NCBI GenBank assembly: GCA_934182465.1
Contig: CAKPRG010000003.1
Location: forward strand, 124,001-188,000
Reading direction: 5' to 3'
DNA: 64,000 nt
Origin: an uncultured Clostridia bacterium
Lineage (GTDB): Bacteria > Bacillota > Clostridia > TANB77 > CAG-508
Shown piece after piece: positions 8,188 to 14,818 of this stretch (positions are counted from its first letter, which is position 1; each line of letters starts with the position of its first letter). The position numbers and the translations under genes were made by a program. Under the pieces are notes generated by a model. It worked only from the letters and a program-made list of their open reading frames with translations. It was not told where the DNA came from and did not search any database.

Positions 8188-9399
8188 ATGAAAAAATTTT
8201 TTCTTGGATTCTTACTAATTATTTTTATAACTCAAAGTATTTCTTCTTATGCTACTTATTTAACAATTCCAACTTGGAATGATAATTCTGGCACCACTGA
8301 AGTTAATGCCGAAACGGCAGATAACTTTTTAAATATAGAAGCTGAAAGTGCAATTTTGATTGAACAAAATTCTGGTAAAGTTCTTTATGAAAAAAATGCA
8401 AATGAACAACTTCGTCCAGCTAGTGTTACAAAAATCATGAGTATTTTACTTATTATGGAAGCTTTAGATAGTGGAAAAATTTCACTGGATACAAAAGTTT
8501 CTTGTTCTGAAAAAGCATCATCTATGGGTGGTTCTCAAATTTGGCTTGATCAAACAGAATCTTTAACAGTTGATGAAATGCTAAAAGCTATTTGTGTTGT
8601 TTCAGCAAATGATTGTGTTGTTGCAATGGCCGAATTTTTGGCAGGTTCTGAAGAAGCTTTTGTTGAGCAAATGAATAACAGAGCAAAAGAATTAGGAATG
8701 AATAACACAGTATTTAAAAATTGCCATGGTATCGACGAGGATGGTCATATTACAACTAGTTATGATATTGCTTTAATGAGTAGAGAACTATTAAAAAATC
8801 ACCCTTCTATTACGAATTATACTACTATATGGATGGATAGTCTTAGAAATGGTAAATCTCAACTTGTAAATACTAATAAATTAATTCGTACTTATGAAGG
8901 AGCTACTGGCTTGAAAACTGGTTCTACTTCCCTTGCTTTATACAATCTTTCTGCTAGTGCTACTAGAAATGGTCTATCTTTAATTGCTGTTGTAATGAAA
9001 GCACCTAGTACAAAAATTCGTTTTTCTTCTGCTAAAACTTTACTAGATTATGGATTTAATACTTATAATTATGAAAAAATTGCTACTAAAGGAACTGTAT
9101 TACAATCTGTTGATGTTTCAAAAGGTATAACAAAACAAATAAATCTTGTGTTTGAAAATGACAGTGGTGCACTTGTAAAAAAAGGTTCTACTTCAAATTT
9201 AGAACAAACTGTAAGTATTAATGAAAATATTTCAGCACCAATTCATCAAGGTGATGTACTTGGAAAAGTTACATTTTCTATTAATGGTGAAAATCTTGGA
9301 GAAGTAAATTTAGTTTCAGATTCTGATGTTGAAAAAATAAATTTTGGAAATTTATTTAAATCAATATCTTATAAATGGTTTACTATACTTAGAAATTAA
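8188..9399 (+). CDS. dacF: D-alanyl-D-alanine carboxypeptidase (DacF/PBP5-like)
   Basis: 403 residues, a low-molecular-weight penicillin-binding protein that trims the terminal D-Ala from peptidoglycan pentapeptides outside the membrane. A signal peptide spans residues 1-22. The peptidase S11 motifs are all present: SVTK (79-82), SAN (139-141) and KTG (243-245). The C-terminal beta-rich domain ends in an amphipathic or hydrophobic helix (LFKSISYKWFTIL), which probably anchors it. Spore-formers use such enzymes in vegetative and spore cortex synthesis. The dacF assignment is by general similarity only. Translation initiation looks unusual; see the hairpin just upstream. Confidence 0.88.
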   Translation: MKKFFLGFLLIIFITQSISSYATYLTIPTWNDNSGTTEVNAETADNFLNIEAESAILIEQNSGKVLYEKNANEQLRPASVTKIMSILLIMEALDSGKISLDTKVSCSEKASSMGGSQIWLDQTESLTVDEMLKAICVVSANDCVVAMAEFLAGSEEAFVEQMNNRAKELGMNNTVFKNCHGIDEDGHITTSYDIALMSRELLKNHPSITNYTTIWMDSLRNGKSQLVNTNKLIRTYEGATGLKTGSTSLALYNLSASATRNGLSLIAVVMKAPSTKIRFSSAKTLLDYGFNTYNYEKIATKGTVLQSVDVSKGITKQINLVFENDSGALVKKGSTSNLEQTVSINENISAPIHQGDVLGKVTFSINGENLGEVNLVSDSDVEKINFGNLFKSISYKWFTILRN

Positions 9400-9414
9400 A
9401 ATAAATATATATAT

Positions 9415-9480
9415 GTATAATAGAAAAATACTATACACTTCCTATTATAGAAGGGCTTACGCCAACTTTGCATACAAGTT
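9415..9480 (-). repeat. Dispersed palindromic element, copy B
   Basis: Reverse strand: CTTGTATGCAAAGTTGGCGTAAGCC, then a hairpin with CTATAATAGGAAGTG and TTCTATTATA. It shares all blocks with copies A and E. It sits in a convergent intergenic region after the carboxypeptidase gene. Confidence 0.75.
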
Positions 9481-9502
9481 TCTTTCAAAAACTTGATGCG
9501 AC

Positions 9503-9567
9503 GAACAAAAGTGGACATTTGCATAAAATTTTATCTTTTGAAATTATCATAATGTCCACTTTTGTTC
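9503..9567. repeat. Inverted repeat with GTGGACATT arms, copy 1
   Basis: GAACAAAAGTGGACATT and AATGTCCACTTTTGTTC are perfect 17-bp inverted arms around 31 bases. The element lies between convergent genes and could act as a bidirectional terminator. Related arms occur at 44214-44290, and a single arm near 29569-29580. Confidence 0.8.
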
Positions 9568-9575
9568 TATAATAA

Positions 9576-10703
9576 CTAATATGTTAATTCATAAGTAAAA
9601 TTGCCATTTATGTAATATCCTGTTTCATCTACTGAAAATAACATAAATGGTTTTATATATATTGTATCTCCTGTTTTTGGAACCAAACTATTTATTGCGT
9701 CTAATGTAATATTTATTGCTTGTGAAATCATTATTATTCCTGAATTATTATAATTATATGAAACTAATGTATTAAAATTTTCTTTTGTTCTATCAAATAT
9801 TGTTGTATATCCAACATCATCTCCTGTTGATGTACAGCCAAAATCTGCTGATTTTGCCTTTTCTTCATTCAATGTAAACACCAGCCCTATTTTATCTAAT
9901 CTAGAACCTTTTATATCATAATTTTCATATTTTTTTGTATCTAAAGAATATACTTGTTCAGTAATATCTTTTGCGTAATGCATTCCTTCTAGTACACCAA
10001 CAATTGAATTATCAACTTTTTCTAAATTAAGACTAACTCTATTCTCTGGTTCTACAGAAATTTCACTATTATATACAGCTGTATAAATTCTATCTACAGA
10101 AGCACTTTCATATAATACTTTTTCTGTACTAATAATATCTCCTACTTCATTCATCCAATATGAAAATCTACCATGAATATCATCATCATAAGCTTCAAAT
10201 TTGTATTTCCAAACTTTATAATTTGCATCTTCTTGTGCTTCTACAAACTTACCATCATTTATTTGTATAGTTACTAGATTGTTATTTACACTATTGTCTT
10301 GTGTCCAAATAGTTTTTATTTCTTTTTTATCATAGTAGTCTGTTAATAACACTTGTCCTTTTTTTATTCCATTATATGTTATAATTCCGTTTCCTAATAA
10401 TTTTAAACCTTCAACTTTTTCATTAATAATATTATTTTCTTCATCTATTATTCCAACTTGTTCTAAATAATTTAAAGTATCTTCGGTTGTAACTTCTTTT
10501 TGAAGAGAAGATTTTAAATTAGCTTTTTCTTTTTGTATTTGTAAAGCTACTTTAGATACTTCATTTAACACAGTTTCATTCATTTTTTCATCACTTTGAT
10601 TAAATACTGTTTTGGCAATAACAGCAACTACAACAATAGCAATTAAAATAATTGCAACTACTATTAGAGAAACACCTTTTTCTTCTGTAAATTTCAATTT
10701 CAT
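9576..10703 (-). CDS. Pseudopilin-like secreted protein
   Basis: 375 residues from MKLKFTEEKG, whose ATG follows TGGAGATAGTT; an upstream in-frame ATG lacks a site. The N-terminus EKGVSLIVVAIILIAIVVVAVIA resembles a class III prepilin signal: a charged leader, Gly, then a hydrophobic helix. The residue five after the Gly is Val rather than the usual Glu. The rest is a large polar, beta-rich extracellular part with no motif I recognise. A second protein with a pilin-type N-terminus lies at 39100-41886. No pilus assembly genes are in the window. Confidence 0.6.
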   Translation of the reverse strand: MKLKFTEEKGVSLIVVAIILIAIVVVAVIAKTVFNQSDEKMNETVLNEVSKVALQIQKEKANLKSSLQKEVTTEDTLNYLEQVGIIDEENNIINEKVEGLKLLGNGIITYNGIKKGQVLLTDYYDKKEIKTIWTQDNSVNNNLVTIQINDGKFVEAQEDANYKVWKYKFEAYDDDIHGRFSYWMNEVGDIISTEKVLYESASVDRIYTAVYNSEISVEPENRVSLNLEKVDNSIVGVLEGMHYAKDITEQVYSLDTKKYENYDIKGSRLDKIGLVFTLNEEKAKSADFGCTSTGDDVGYTTIFDRTKENFNTLVSYNYNNSGIIMISQAINITLDAINSLVPKTGDTIYIKPFMLFSVDETGYYINGNFTYELTY

Positions 10704-11009
10704 AACTATCTCCATTCGATTTATATTTTTATTTTAGTCATATTCATTTTACTATATCTTTTTTGCTATAACAATATTTTTTATAAATTTATCTATAGAC
10801 ATATCAAATATTAATAGAAAAATAAAATTATTTTTCTATTTACAAATTCTAGCAAAGAATATTAAAAGAATATTATATAAATTGTAATATTAGATAAAAC
10901 TTTTTATACAAAGAAAAAAACAAATTACTAAATAGATTACTCTATCTAATAATTTGTTTTTAATAATTAGCTAATTAATTTTTTATTTAAATTGATATTG
11001 TTATAAAAA
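10704..11009. other. Intergenic region, 306 bases
   Basis: Very AT-rich. It holds the upstream region of the pseudopilin gene, an AT-only palindrome at 10814-10841 (AATAGAAAAATAA / TTATTTTTCTATT) and the rpmE terminator. I see no gene in it. Confidence 0.6.
10916..10962 (-). terminator. Intrinsic terminator of rpmE
   Basis: AAAACAAATTA and TAATTTGTTTT flank an inner AGATAG/CTATCT-type stem, followed by T-runs on the minus strand. Confidence 0.75.
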
Positions 11010-11210
11010 TTAAGCAATACCATATTTTTTCTTAAATTTATCAGCTCTACCACCTGTAGTGTTTTGTTTTAAGCTTCCTGTCCAGAAAGGATGACATTTT
11101 GAACAAACATCAACTTTGATTTCTGGTTTTGTTGAATTTGTTTCAATTACGTTTCCACATGCACAAATAATTTTAGAAGCTGTGTAATTTGGATGTATTC
11201 CTTCTCTCAT
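11010..11210 (-). CDS. rpmE: 50S ribosomal protein L31 (zinc-binding form)
   Basis: 66 residues beginning MREGIHPNY, with C-A-C-G (residues 17-20) and C-S-K-C (36-39). These four Cys mark the zinc-containing C+ type of L31. It binds the large ribosomal subunit near the central protuberance. GGTGGRADKFKKKYG is the usual L31 C-terminus. An AGAGGTG site lies 6 bases before the ATG. It is monocistronic with a strong terminator. Confidence 0.96.
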   Translation of the reverse strand: MREGIHPNYTASKIICACGNVIETNSTKPEIKVDVCSKCHPFWTGSLKQNTTGGRADKFKKKYGIA

Positions 11211-11324
11211 TTATTTCACCTCTTTCTCTTGTTTATCTAAACAATCTTAATTATTTTAACATAAAAGTTTTTACTTTGCAAGCTTTTTTTAGCTTTTGCA
11301 TAAGTAACTTTTATTTTACTTTCT

Positions 11325-11666
11325 TTAATATACTACTACATAATTTGGAGTATTTTTAGATGATTGAACTTCTGCTTGGTTCATTTGATTATCGCCACTA
11401 TTTTGATTTTCTTCTGTTTGACTTTGCTGAGTATCTGTTTTTTGTTGTACTTGTGTTTGAATAGTATCTTTTATTCCTTCTATAAATTCACTTTGCTTTT
11501 TCTCTTTATCTTTATTTTTAAATATAGAAGATAAGCTTTCTCCTCCAACTATGCTTTGCAATTCTACTTTTAAAGATGTTTTATTTACGATTTTGTATGT
11601 TATATTAAACAAACATGCAATAATACATATTATTAATAAAACTTTTTTCCATATTTTAGCTAGCAT
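11325..11666 (-). CDS. Small single-pass membrane protein, unknown
   Basis: 113 residues. A single hydrophobic helix near the N-terminus (KVLLIICIIACLFNITYKIV) is followed by a short region with LKVELQSIVGG and then a Gln, Asn, Ser and Glu-rich low-complexity tail ending NYVVVY. GGAG lies 7 bases before the ATG. It is probably a membrane-anchored or uncleaved-signal protein. It lies between rpmE and rpmB, which are unrelated in function, and I do not recognise a family. Confidence 0.55.
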   Translation of the reverse strand: MLAKIWKKVLLIICIIACLFNITYKIVNKTSLKVELQSIVGGESLSSIFKNKDKEKKQSEFIEGIKDTIQTQVQQKTDTQQSQTEENQNSGDNQMNQAEVQSSKNTPNYVVVY

Positions 11667-11801
11667 AAAAAAACTCCTTTCTAGAATTGTAATACATTTT
11701 TATTATACTATATTTTTATTAAAAGTCAATATTTTTCTGCTTTTCCTAAGCAAATTTTGGGCATTTTTTTGAAACTTTTTTCATTTTTTTTCAAAATTCT
11801 C

Positions 11802-11830
11802 TTGTTTTTTAAAACTTTTTGTGTTAAACT
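11802..11830 (+). promoter_or_regulatory. sigma-A promoter of rpmB
   Basis: TTGTTT (11802-11807), 17-base spacer, TAAACT (11825-11830), 43 bases before the rpmB ATG. Confidence 0.6.
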
Positions 11831-11873
11831 AATTCATAGTCAGTTCAATAAATTTAATTGGAGGTGCAAAACA

Positions 11874-12074
11874 ATGGCAAAATGTGCAATTTGTGATAAG
11901 AAAACAAGTTTTGGTAATCAATTAAGTATTACTCGTTCACATATTAGCAAAAGAACATCAAGACCAGTAAAACCTAACTTAAGAAGTGTTAAAGCTATTA
12001 TCAATGGTGAACCTAAAAAGATAACAGTTTGTGCTAAATGTTTACGTTCAGGAAAAGTTACAAGAGCTAACTAA
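11874..12074 (+). CDS. rpmB: 50S ribosomal protein L28
   Basis: 66 residues from MAKCAICDKK. The ATG follows TTGGAGGTGCAAAACA. A longer open frame upstream has no site and is not used. CAIC and CAKC form the zinc-ribbon pairs of the C+ L28 type. RSHISKRTSRPVKPNL is the family signature. L28 sits near the ribosomal tRNA exit site. spoVM lies convergently just downstream; rpmB and spoVM are also neighbours in Bacillus subtilis. Confidence 0.96.
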   Translation: MAKCAICDKKTSFGNQLSITRSHISKRTSRPVKPNLRSVKAIINGEPKKITVCAKCLRSGKVTRAN

Positions 12075-12114
12075 TAGTAAACTCAAAACGATCGTTTTTT
12101 TATTAATAAAGTAA

Positions 12115-12146
12115 AAAGAAGATACTTTTAAAAGTGTCTTCTTTTT
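12115..12146. terminator. Bidirectional terminator between rpmB and spoVM
   Basis: AAAGAAGATACTTTT and AAAAGTGTCTTCTTT pair with one G-U, with T-runs on both strands. It serves rpmB on the plus strand and spoVM on the minus strand. Confidence 0.85.
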
Positions 12147-12182
12147 ATTTTGATTTTCTTCCTTTTATTTTTGACATAACCC

Positions 12183-12260
12183 CTATGTAGATTTTATTCC
12201 AAATATTAATTTTACTAAACCTCTTAATGGTTTTGGAACTTTTTTCACAACAATTTGCAT
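12183..12260 (-). CDS. spoVM: Stage V sporulation protein M
   Basis: A 25-codon gene, easily missed. It starts MQIVVKKVPKPLRGLVK after a GGAGGAAGGA site. Against the 26-residue B. subtilis SpoVM it aligns without gaps: Lys7, Pro9, Lys10, Leu12, Gly14, Val16 and Gly21 are identical, and Arg17 becomes Lys. SpoVM is the amphipathic helix that recognises the convex forespore membrane and recruits SpoIVA to begin coat assembly; Pro9 and its surroundings are known to matter. It lies beside rpmB as in Bacillus. A 51-codon membrane-protein gene is 16 bases upstream in the same transcript. The assignment rests on alignment from memory and on synteny. Confidence 0.88.
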   Translation of the reverse strand: MQIVVKKVPKPLRGLVKLIFGIKST

Positions 12261-12276
12261 ATTCCTTCCTCCTTCT

Positions 12277-12432
12277 CTAATCTCCTAATAAAAATTTTAT
12301 ACCACAAACTATAAAGGCAATTCCCATAATTACAAGCCATGCCTCTAATGGAAGGAATAATAATAGCAAAATACCAATACCAAACCCTATCAAACAACCT
12401 GATATAATTTTTCTAAATTTACAAAAAAACAC
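12277..12432 (-). CDS. Small two-helix membrane protein upstream of spoVM
   Basis: 51 codons, GTG start. The GTG lies 8 bases after GGAGG; the ATG within that spacer gives only six codons. Residues 10-28 (IISGCLIGFGIGILLLLFLP) and 32-49 (WLVIMGIAFIVCGIKFLL) are two hydrophobic helices joined by a short turn, with a basic N-terminus (CKFRK). The stop is 16 bases before the spoVM ATG, so the two are almost certainly co-transcribed and may act together in sporulation. I know no function for it. Confidence 0.75.
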   Translation of the reverse strand: MFFCKFRKIISGCLIGFGIGILLLLFLPLEAWLVIMGIAFIVCGIKFLLGD

Positions 12433-12650
12433 TTTTCATTCCTCCCTTTGATATATTTTATGCTTCAATATTTTATTATGTGAACTTTTGAATTTATTTG
12501 AATTTAATTCTTTTTTATGATATATTAAAGAGGAATTATTATTAAACTATAATCAATATAATTTATATAGAAATTCATTAAACAAATTGAAACAAAAATG
12601 CTAATTCGCAATGTTATTGCCTATATAAATATTATAATAAATTTCAAAGA

Positions 12651-12735
12651 AAGGAGATTTCGTATAAAACAAAAGTGGAAGTATAAAACACTTCCCTATT
12701 ATATAAAAACAATTTGCATTATACGAAGAAATCTT
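12651..12735 (+). promoter_or_regulatory. smpB leader: Shine-Dalgarno and ATG bridged by a repeat-derived hairpin
   Basis: AAGGAGAT (12651-12658) lies 77 bases before the ATG. TTCGTATAA (12659-12667) and TTATACGAA (12719-12727) form a perfect 9-bp stem enclosing palindromic element copy C. Outside the stem, GAAATCTT then ATG follows, so folding puts the Shine-Dalgarno about 10 bases from the start. No other site precedes this ATG. Confidence 0.6.
12659..12727 (-). repeat. Dispersed palindromic element, copy C
   Basis: Reverse strand carries ATGCAAATTG, then TTATATAATAGGGAAGTG and CACTTCC-type arms, bounded by TTCGTATAA/TTATACGAA. It is the family hairpin, lying in the untranslated leader of smpB. 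Confidence 0.7.
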
Positions 12736-13185
12736 ATGGAAAAAATTATTGCTAAAAATCCAACTGCATATCACAATTATTCAATTGAATCAACTTTAGA
12801 AGCTGGTATTGTTTTAACTGGAACAGAAATTAAATCTATCAGAAATGGCAAAGTAAATATAAAAGATACATATATAAATATTAAAAATAATGAAGTATTT
12901 GTATATGGAATGCACATAAGTCCTTATGAATTTGGAAATATTTTCAATAAAGATCCTTTACGCACTAGAAAACTTTTACTTAACCGTAGGGAAATTGATA
13001 AGCTTACTGGTATGGTTAAACAAAAAGGTGTATCTTTAGTTCCTATTTCTTTATATTGGAGTGGAAATAAAGTTAAAGTTCAGATTGGTATAGGAAAAGG
13101 AAAAAAATTGTACGATAAACGTGAAGATATTGCAAAAAAAGATGCTCAAAGAAAAATTGAAAGAGCCATGAAAAATTCTTATTAA
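12736..13185 (+). CDS. smpB: SsrA-binding protein SmpB
   Basis: 149 residues starting MEKIIAKNPTAYHNY, the normal length and start. An upstream in-frame ATG would add 46 residues of non-conserved sequence read through a repeat, and is rejected. SmpB delivers tmRNA to stalled ribosomes for trans-translation. Family sequences are GIVLTGTEIKSIRNGKVNIKDTY in the OB fold, GKGKKLYDKRE and the basic tail AKKDAQRKIERAMK that reads the ribosomal A site. No tmRNA gene is visible in the window. Its initiation region is unusual. Confidence 0.96.
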   Translation: MEKIIAKNPTAYHNYSIESTLEAGIVLTGTEIKSIRNGKVNIKDTYINIKNNEVFVYGMHISPYEFGNIFNKDPLRTRKLLLNRREIDKLTGMVKQKGVSLVPISLYWSGNKVKVQIGIGKGKKLYDKREDIAKKDAQRKIERAMKNSY

Positions 13186-13189
13186 AAAA

Positions 13190-13229
13190 AAGACATTTAT
13201 AACTGTATTTTACAATTATAAATGTCTTT
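13190..13229 (+). terminator. Intrinsic terminator of smpB
   Basis: AAGACATTTATAA and TTATAAATGTCTT form a 13-bp perfect stem with a short T-tract after it. Confidence 0.85.
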
Positions 13230-13231
13230 AT

Positions 13232-13271
13232 TTATATAATAGGAAAGTGCTCTGCACTTCCTATTATATAA
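13232..13271. repeat. Dispersed palindromic element, copy D
   Basis: TATATAATAGGAAAGTGC-TCT-GCACTTCCTATTATATA, nearly perfect arms with one unpaired A. It carries only the hairpin block, without GCGTAAGCC. Confidence 0.85.
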
Positions 13272-13375
13272 AAAGGTCTATTAATTTTTCAGTTTAAAAT
13301 TAAATTTCATCTTACTTTAAAATCTAAAATTATTAAAATTTTGTTTATACTATAACTAATCTAAAAATCAATATC

Positions 13376-14305
13376 TTATGCCTTATTTGCAGAGCAGAAA
13401 ACATCATTGATTTTGTGAGCAACTGTTGCTTTTATTTCATCTCTTGCTGCTCCTAAATATTTTCTAGGATCAAATACAGATGGTTCTTCATTAAATACTC
13501 TTCTTACTTGTGCTGTCATTGCTAATCTTAAATCTGTATCAACATTAATTTTTGATACACCGTTTTCTCCTGCTTGTTTTAACATTTCATCTGGGCAACC
13601 TTTTGCTCCTGGAATATTTCCACCATTATTATTGCACATTTCAACTAAGCTTGGTATAACACTTGATGCTCCATGTAATACGATTGGTGTATTTGGTAAT
13701 TTTTCTTTTACTTTTTGTAAAATATCAAATCTTAATCTTGCTTCTCCTTTAAATTTGTAAGCACCATGGCTTGTTCCTATAGCTATTGCTAAAGAATCAC
13801 AACCTGTTCTTTGAACAAATTCATAAGCTTGCTCTGGATCTGTATAACGAGCATCATCTTCTGCTACATTAACTTCATCTTCTACACCTGCTAATTTTCC
13901 AAGTTCAGCTTCTACAACAACTCCTTTGCTGTGTGCATATTCTACAACTTGTTTTGTTAAAGCTACATTTTCTTCAAAATCATATTTTGAACCATCTATC
14001 ATAACTGATGTGAATCCTGCATCTATACATTTTTTGCAAGTTTCAAAATCTGGACCGTGATCTAAGTGTAATGCAATTGGAATTGTTGTTGTTTCAACTG
14101 CAGCTTCTACCATTTTTACTAAGTATTCCATTCTAGCATATTTAATAGCACTTGATGAAACTTGTAAAATTACTGGTGATTTTGCCTCCTCTGCTGCATC
14201 TGTAATAGCTTGTATAAACTCCATATTGTTTATATTAAAAGCACCTATTGCATAATGCTCTTTCATTGATCTTTCAAACATTTCTTTTGTTGTTACTAAT
14301 GGCAT
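13376..14305 (-). CDS. fba: Class II fructose-bisphosphate aldolase
   Basis: 309 residues from MPLVTTKEMF, whose ATG follows GAGGAGGAAT; an in-frame upstream ATG lacks a site. It cleaves fructose-1,6-bisphosphate into DHAP and glyceraldehyde-3-phosphate in glycolysis. Zinc ligands and active-site motifs are visible: ALHLDHGPDFETCKKCIDAG, VVEAELGKLAGVEDE, AIGTSHGAYKF and VLHGASSV. The gene is monocistronic with a long, non-coding upstream region. Confidence 0.96.
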   Translation of the reverse strand: MPLVTTKEMFERSMKEHYAIGAFNINNMEFIQAITDAAEEAKSPVILQVSSSAIKYARMEYLVKMVEAAVETTTIPIALHLDHGPDFETCKKCIDAGFTSVMIDGSKYDFEENVALTKQVVEYAHSKGVVVEAELGKLAGVEDEVNVAEDDARYTDPEQAYEFVQRTGCDSLAIAIGTSHGAYKFKGEARLRFDILQKVKEKLPNTPIVLHGASSVIPSLVEMCNNNGGNIPGAKGCPDEMLKQAGENGVSKINVDTDLRLAMTAQVRRVFNEEPSVFDPRKYLGAARDEIKATVAHKINDVFCSANKA

Positions 14306-14448
14306 AATAAATTCCTCCTCATTTACTTTATAACAATTTTTCACACAATCATTTTATTTCTTTTAGACCTTAAAGTCAAGTATTAAAATTTAAACTTTAT
14401 ACATTTGTACAATATTGTAAAATTTCTCTTGAAATCTATGTAAATTAG

Positions 14449-14556
14449 AAAAAGATATATATTGCAAAATTTCTAAAATTTTTCTAGACACATTCGTCAT
14501 TTATTAAACTTATATATTTAAAGAATTTAGTAATATAAAGCAATATATATCTTTTT
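14449..14556. repeat. 108-bp element with 17-bp perfect inverted ends
   Basis: AAAAAGATATATATTGC (14449-14465) and GCAATATATATCTTTTT (14540-14556) are perfect inverted arms around 74 bases. T-runs end both strands. It could be a bidirectional terminator, a small mobile element or a stable RNA. It separates fba from the DUF1540 gene. Confidence 0.6.
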
Positions 14557-14589
14557 TAGCTAAATTATTATCTTAAATAGTCTATTACG

Positions 14590-14751
14590 CTATACCTTTG
14601 TTTTGTAACTTCCACATTTTGATTCGTCTGGTCTGCCTGTTGAACAATCCTTACAAGCTTGTACATCTATTTGTTGTAATTCACAAAGATTTTGCCCTTC
14701 ATTATTATATCTACAGCTACATACTGTACAATTAATTTTTTGATTTCCCAT
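14590..14751 (-). CDS. DUF1540 cysteine-rich small protein
   Basis: 53 residues starting MGNQKINCTVCSCRYN. Eight Cys are arranged as in the DUF1540 repeat: NC-x2-CxC-YNN, then C-x9-C-x2-C and a final C before GSYK. The spacing suggests metal binding. The domain is common in spore-forming Clostridia, with no established role I can name. The second of two in-frame ATGs is chosen, because AAAGG abuts the first. A terminator lies just upstream, so it is transcribed separately from the operon before it. Confidence 0.8.
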   Translation of the reverse strand: MGNQKINCTVCSCRYNNEGQNLCELQQIDVQACKDCSTGRPDESKCGSYKTKV

Positions 14752-14773
14752 TTTAAAAACCATCCTTTCTAAA

Positions 14774-14803
14774 AAAGATGTAAGCTTTAAAACTTACATC
14801 TTT
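14774..14803 (-). terminator. Terminator closing the glmM-metG-tmk-nadD operon
   Basis: AAAGATGTAAG and CTTACATCTTT, 11 bp perfect, followed by a T-run on the minus strand, 16 bases after the last stop codon of the operon. Confidence 0.85.
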
Positions 14804-14818
14804 ATTATTTACATTTTT

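Noticed and set aside
12598..12735. 46-residue N-terminal extension of SmpB
   Set aside because: The extension is not conserved in SmpB and would be translated through a palindromic repeat; the family start is at 12736.
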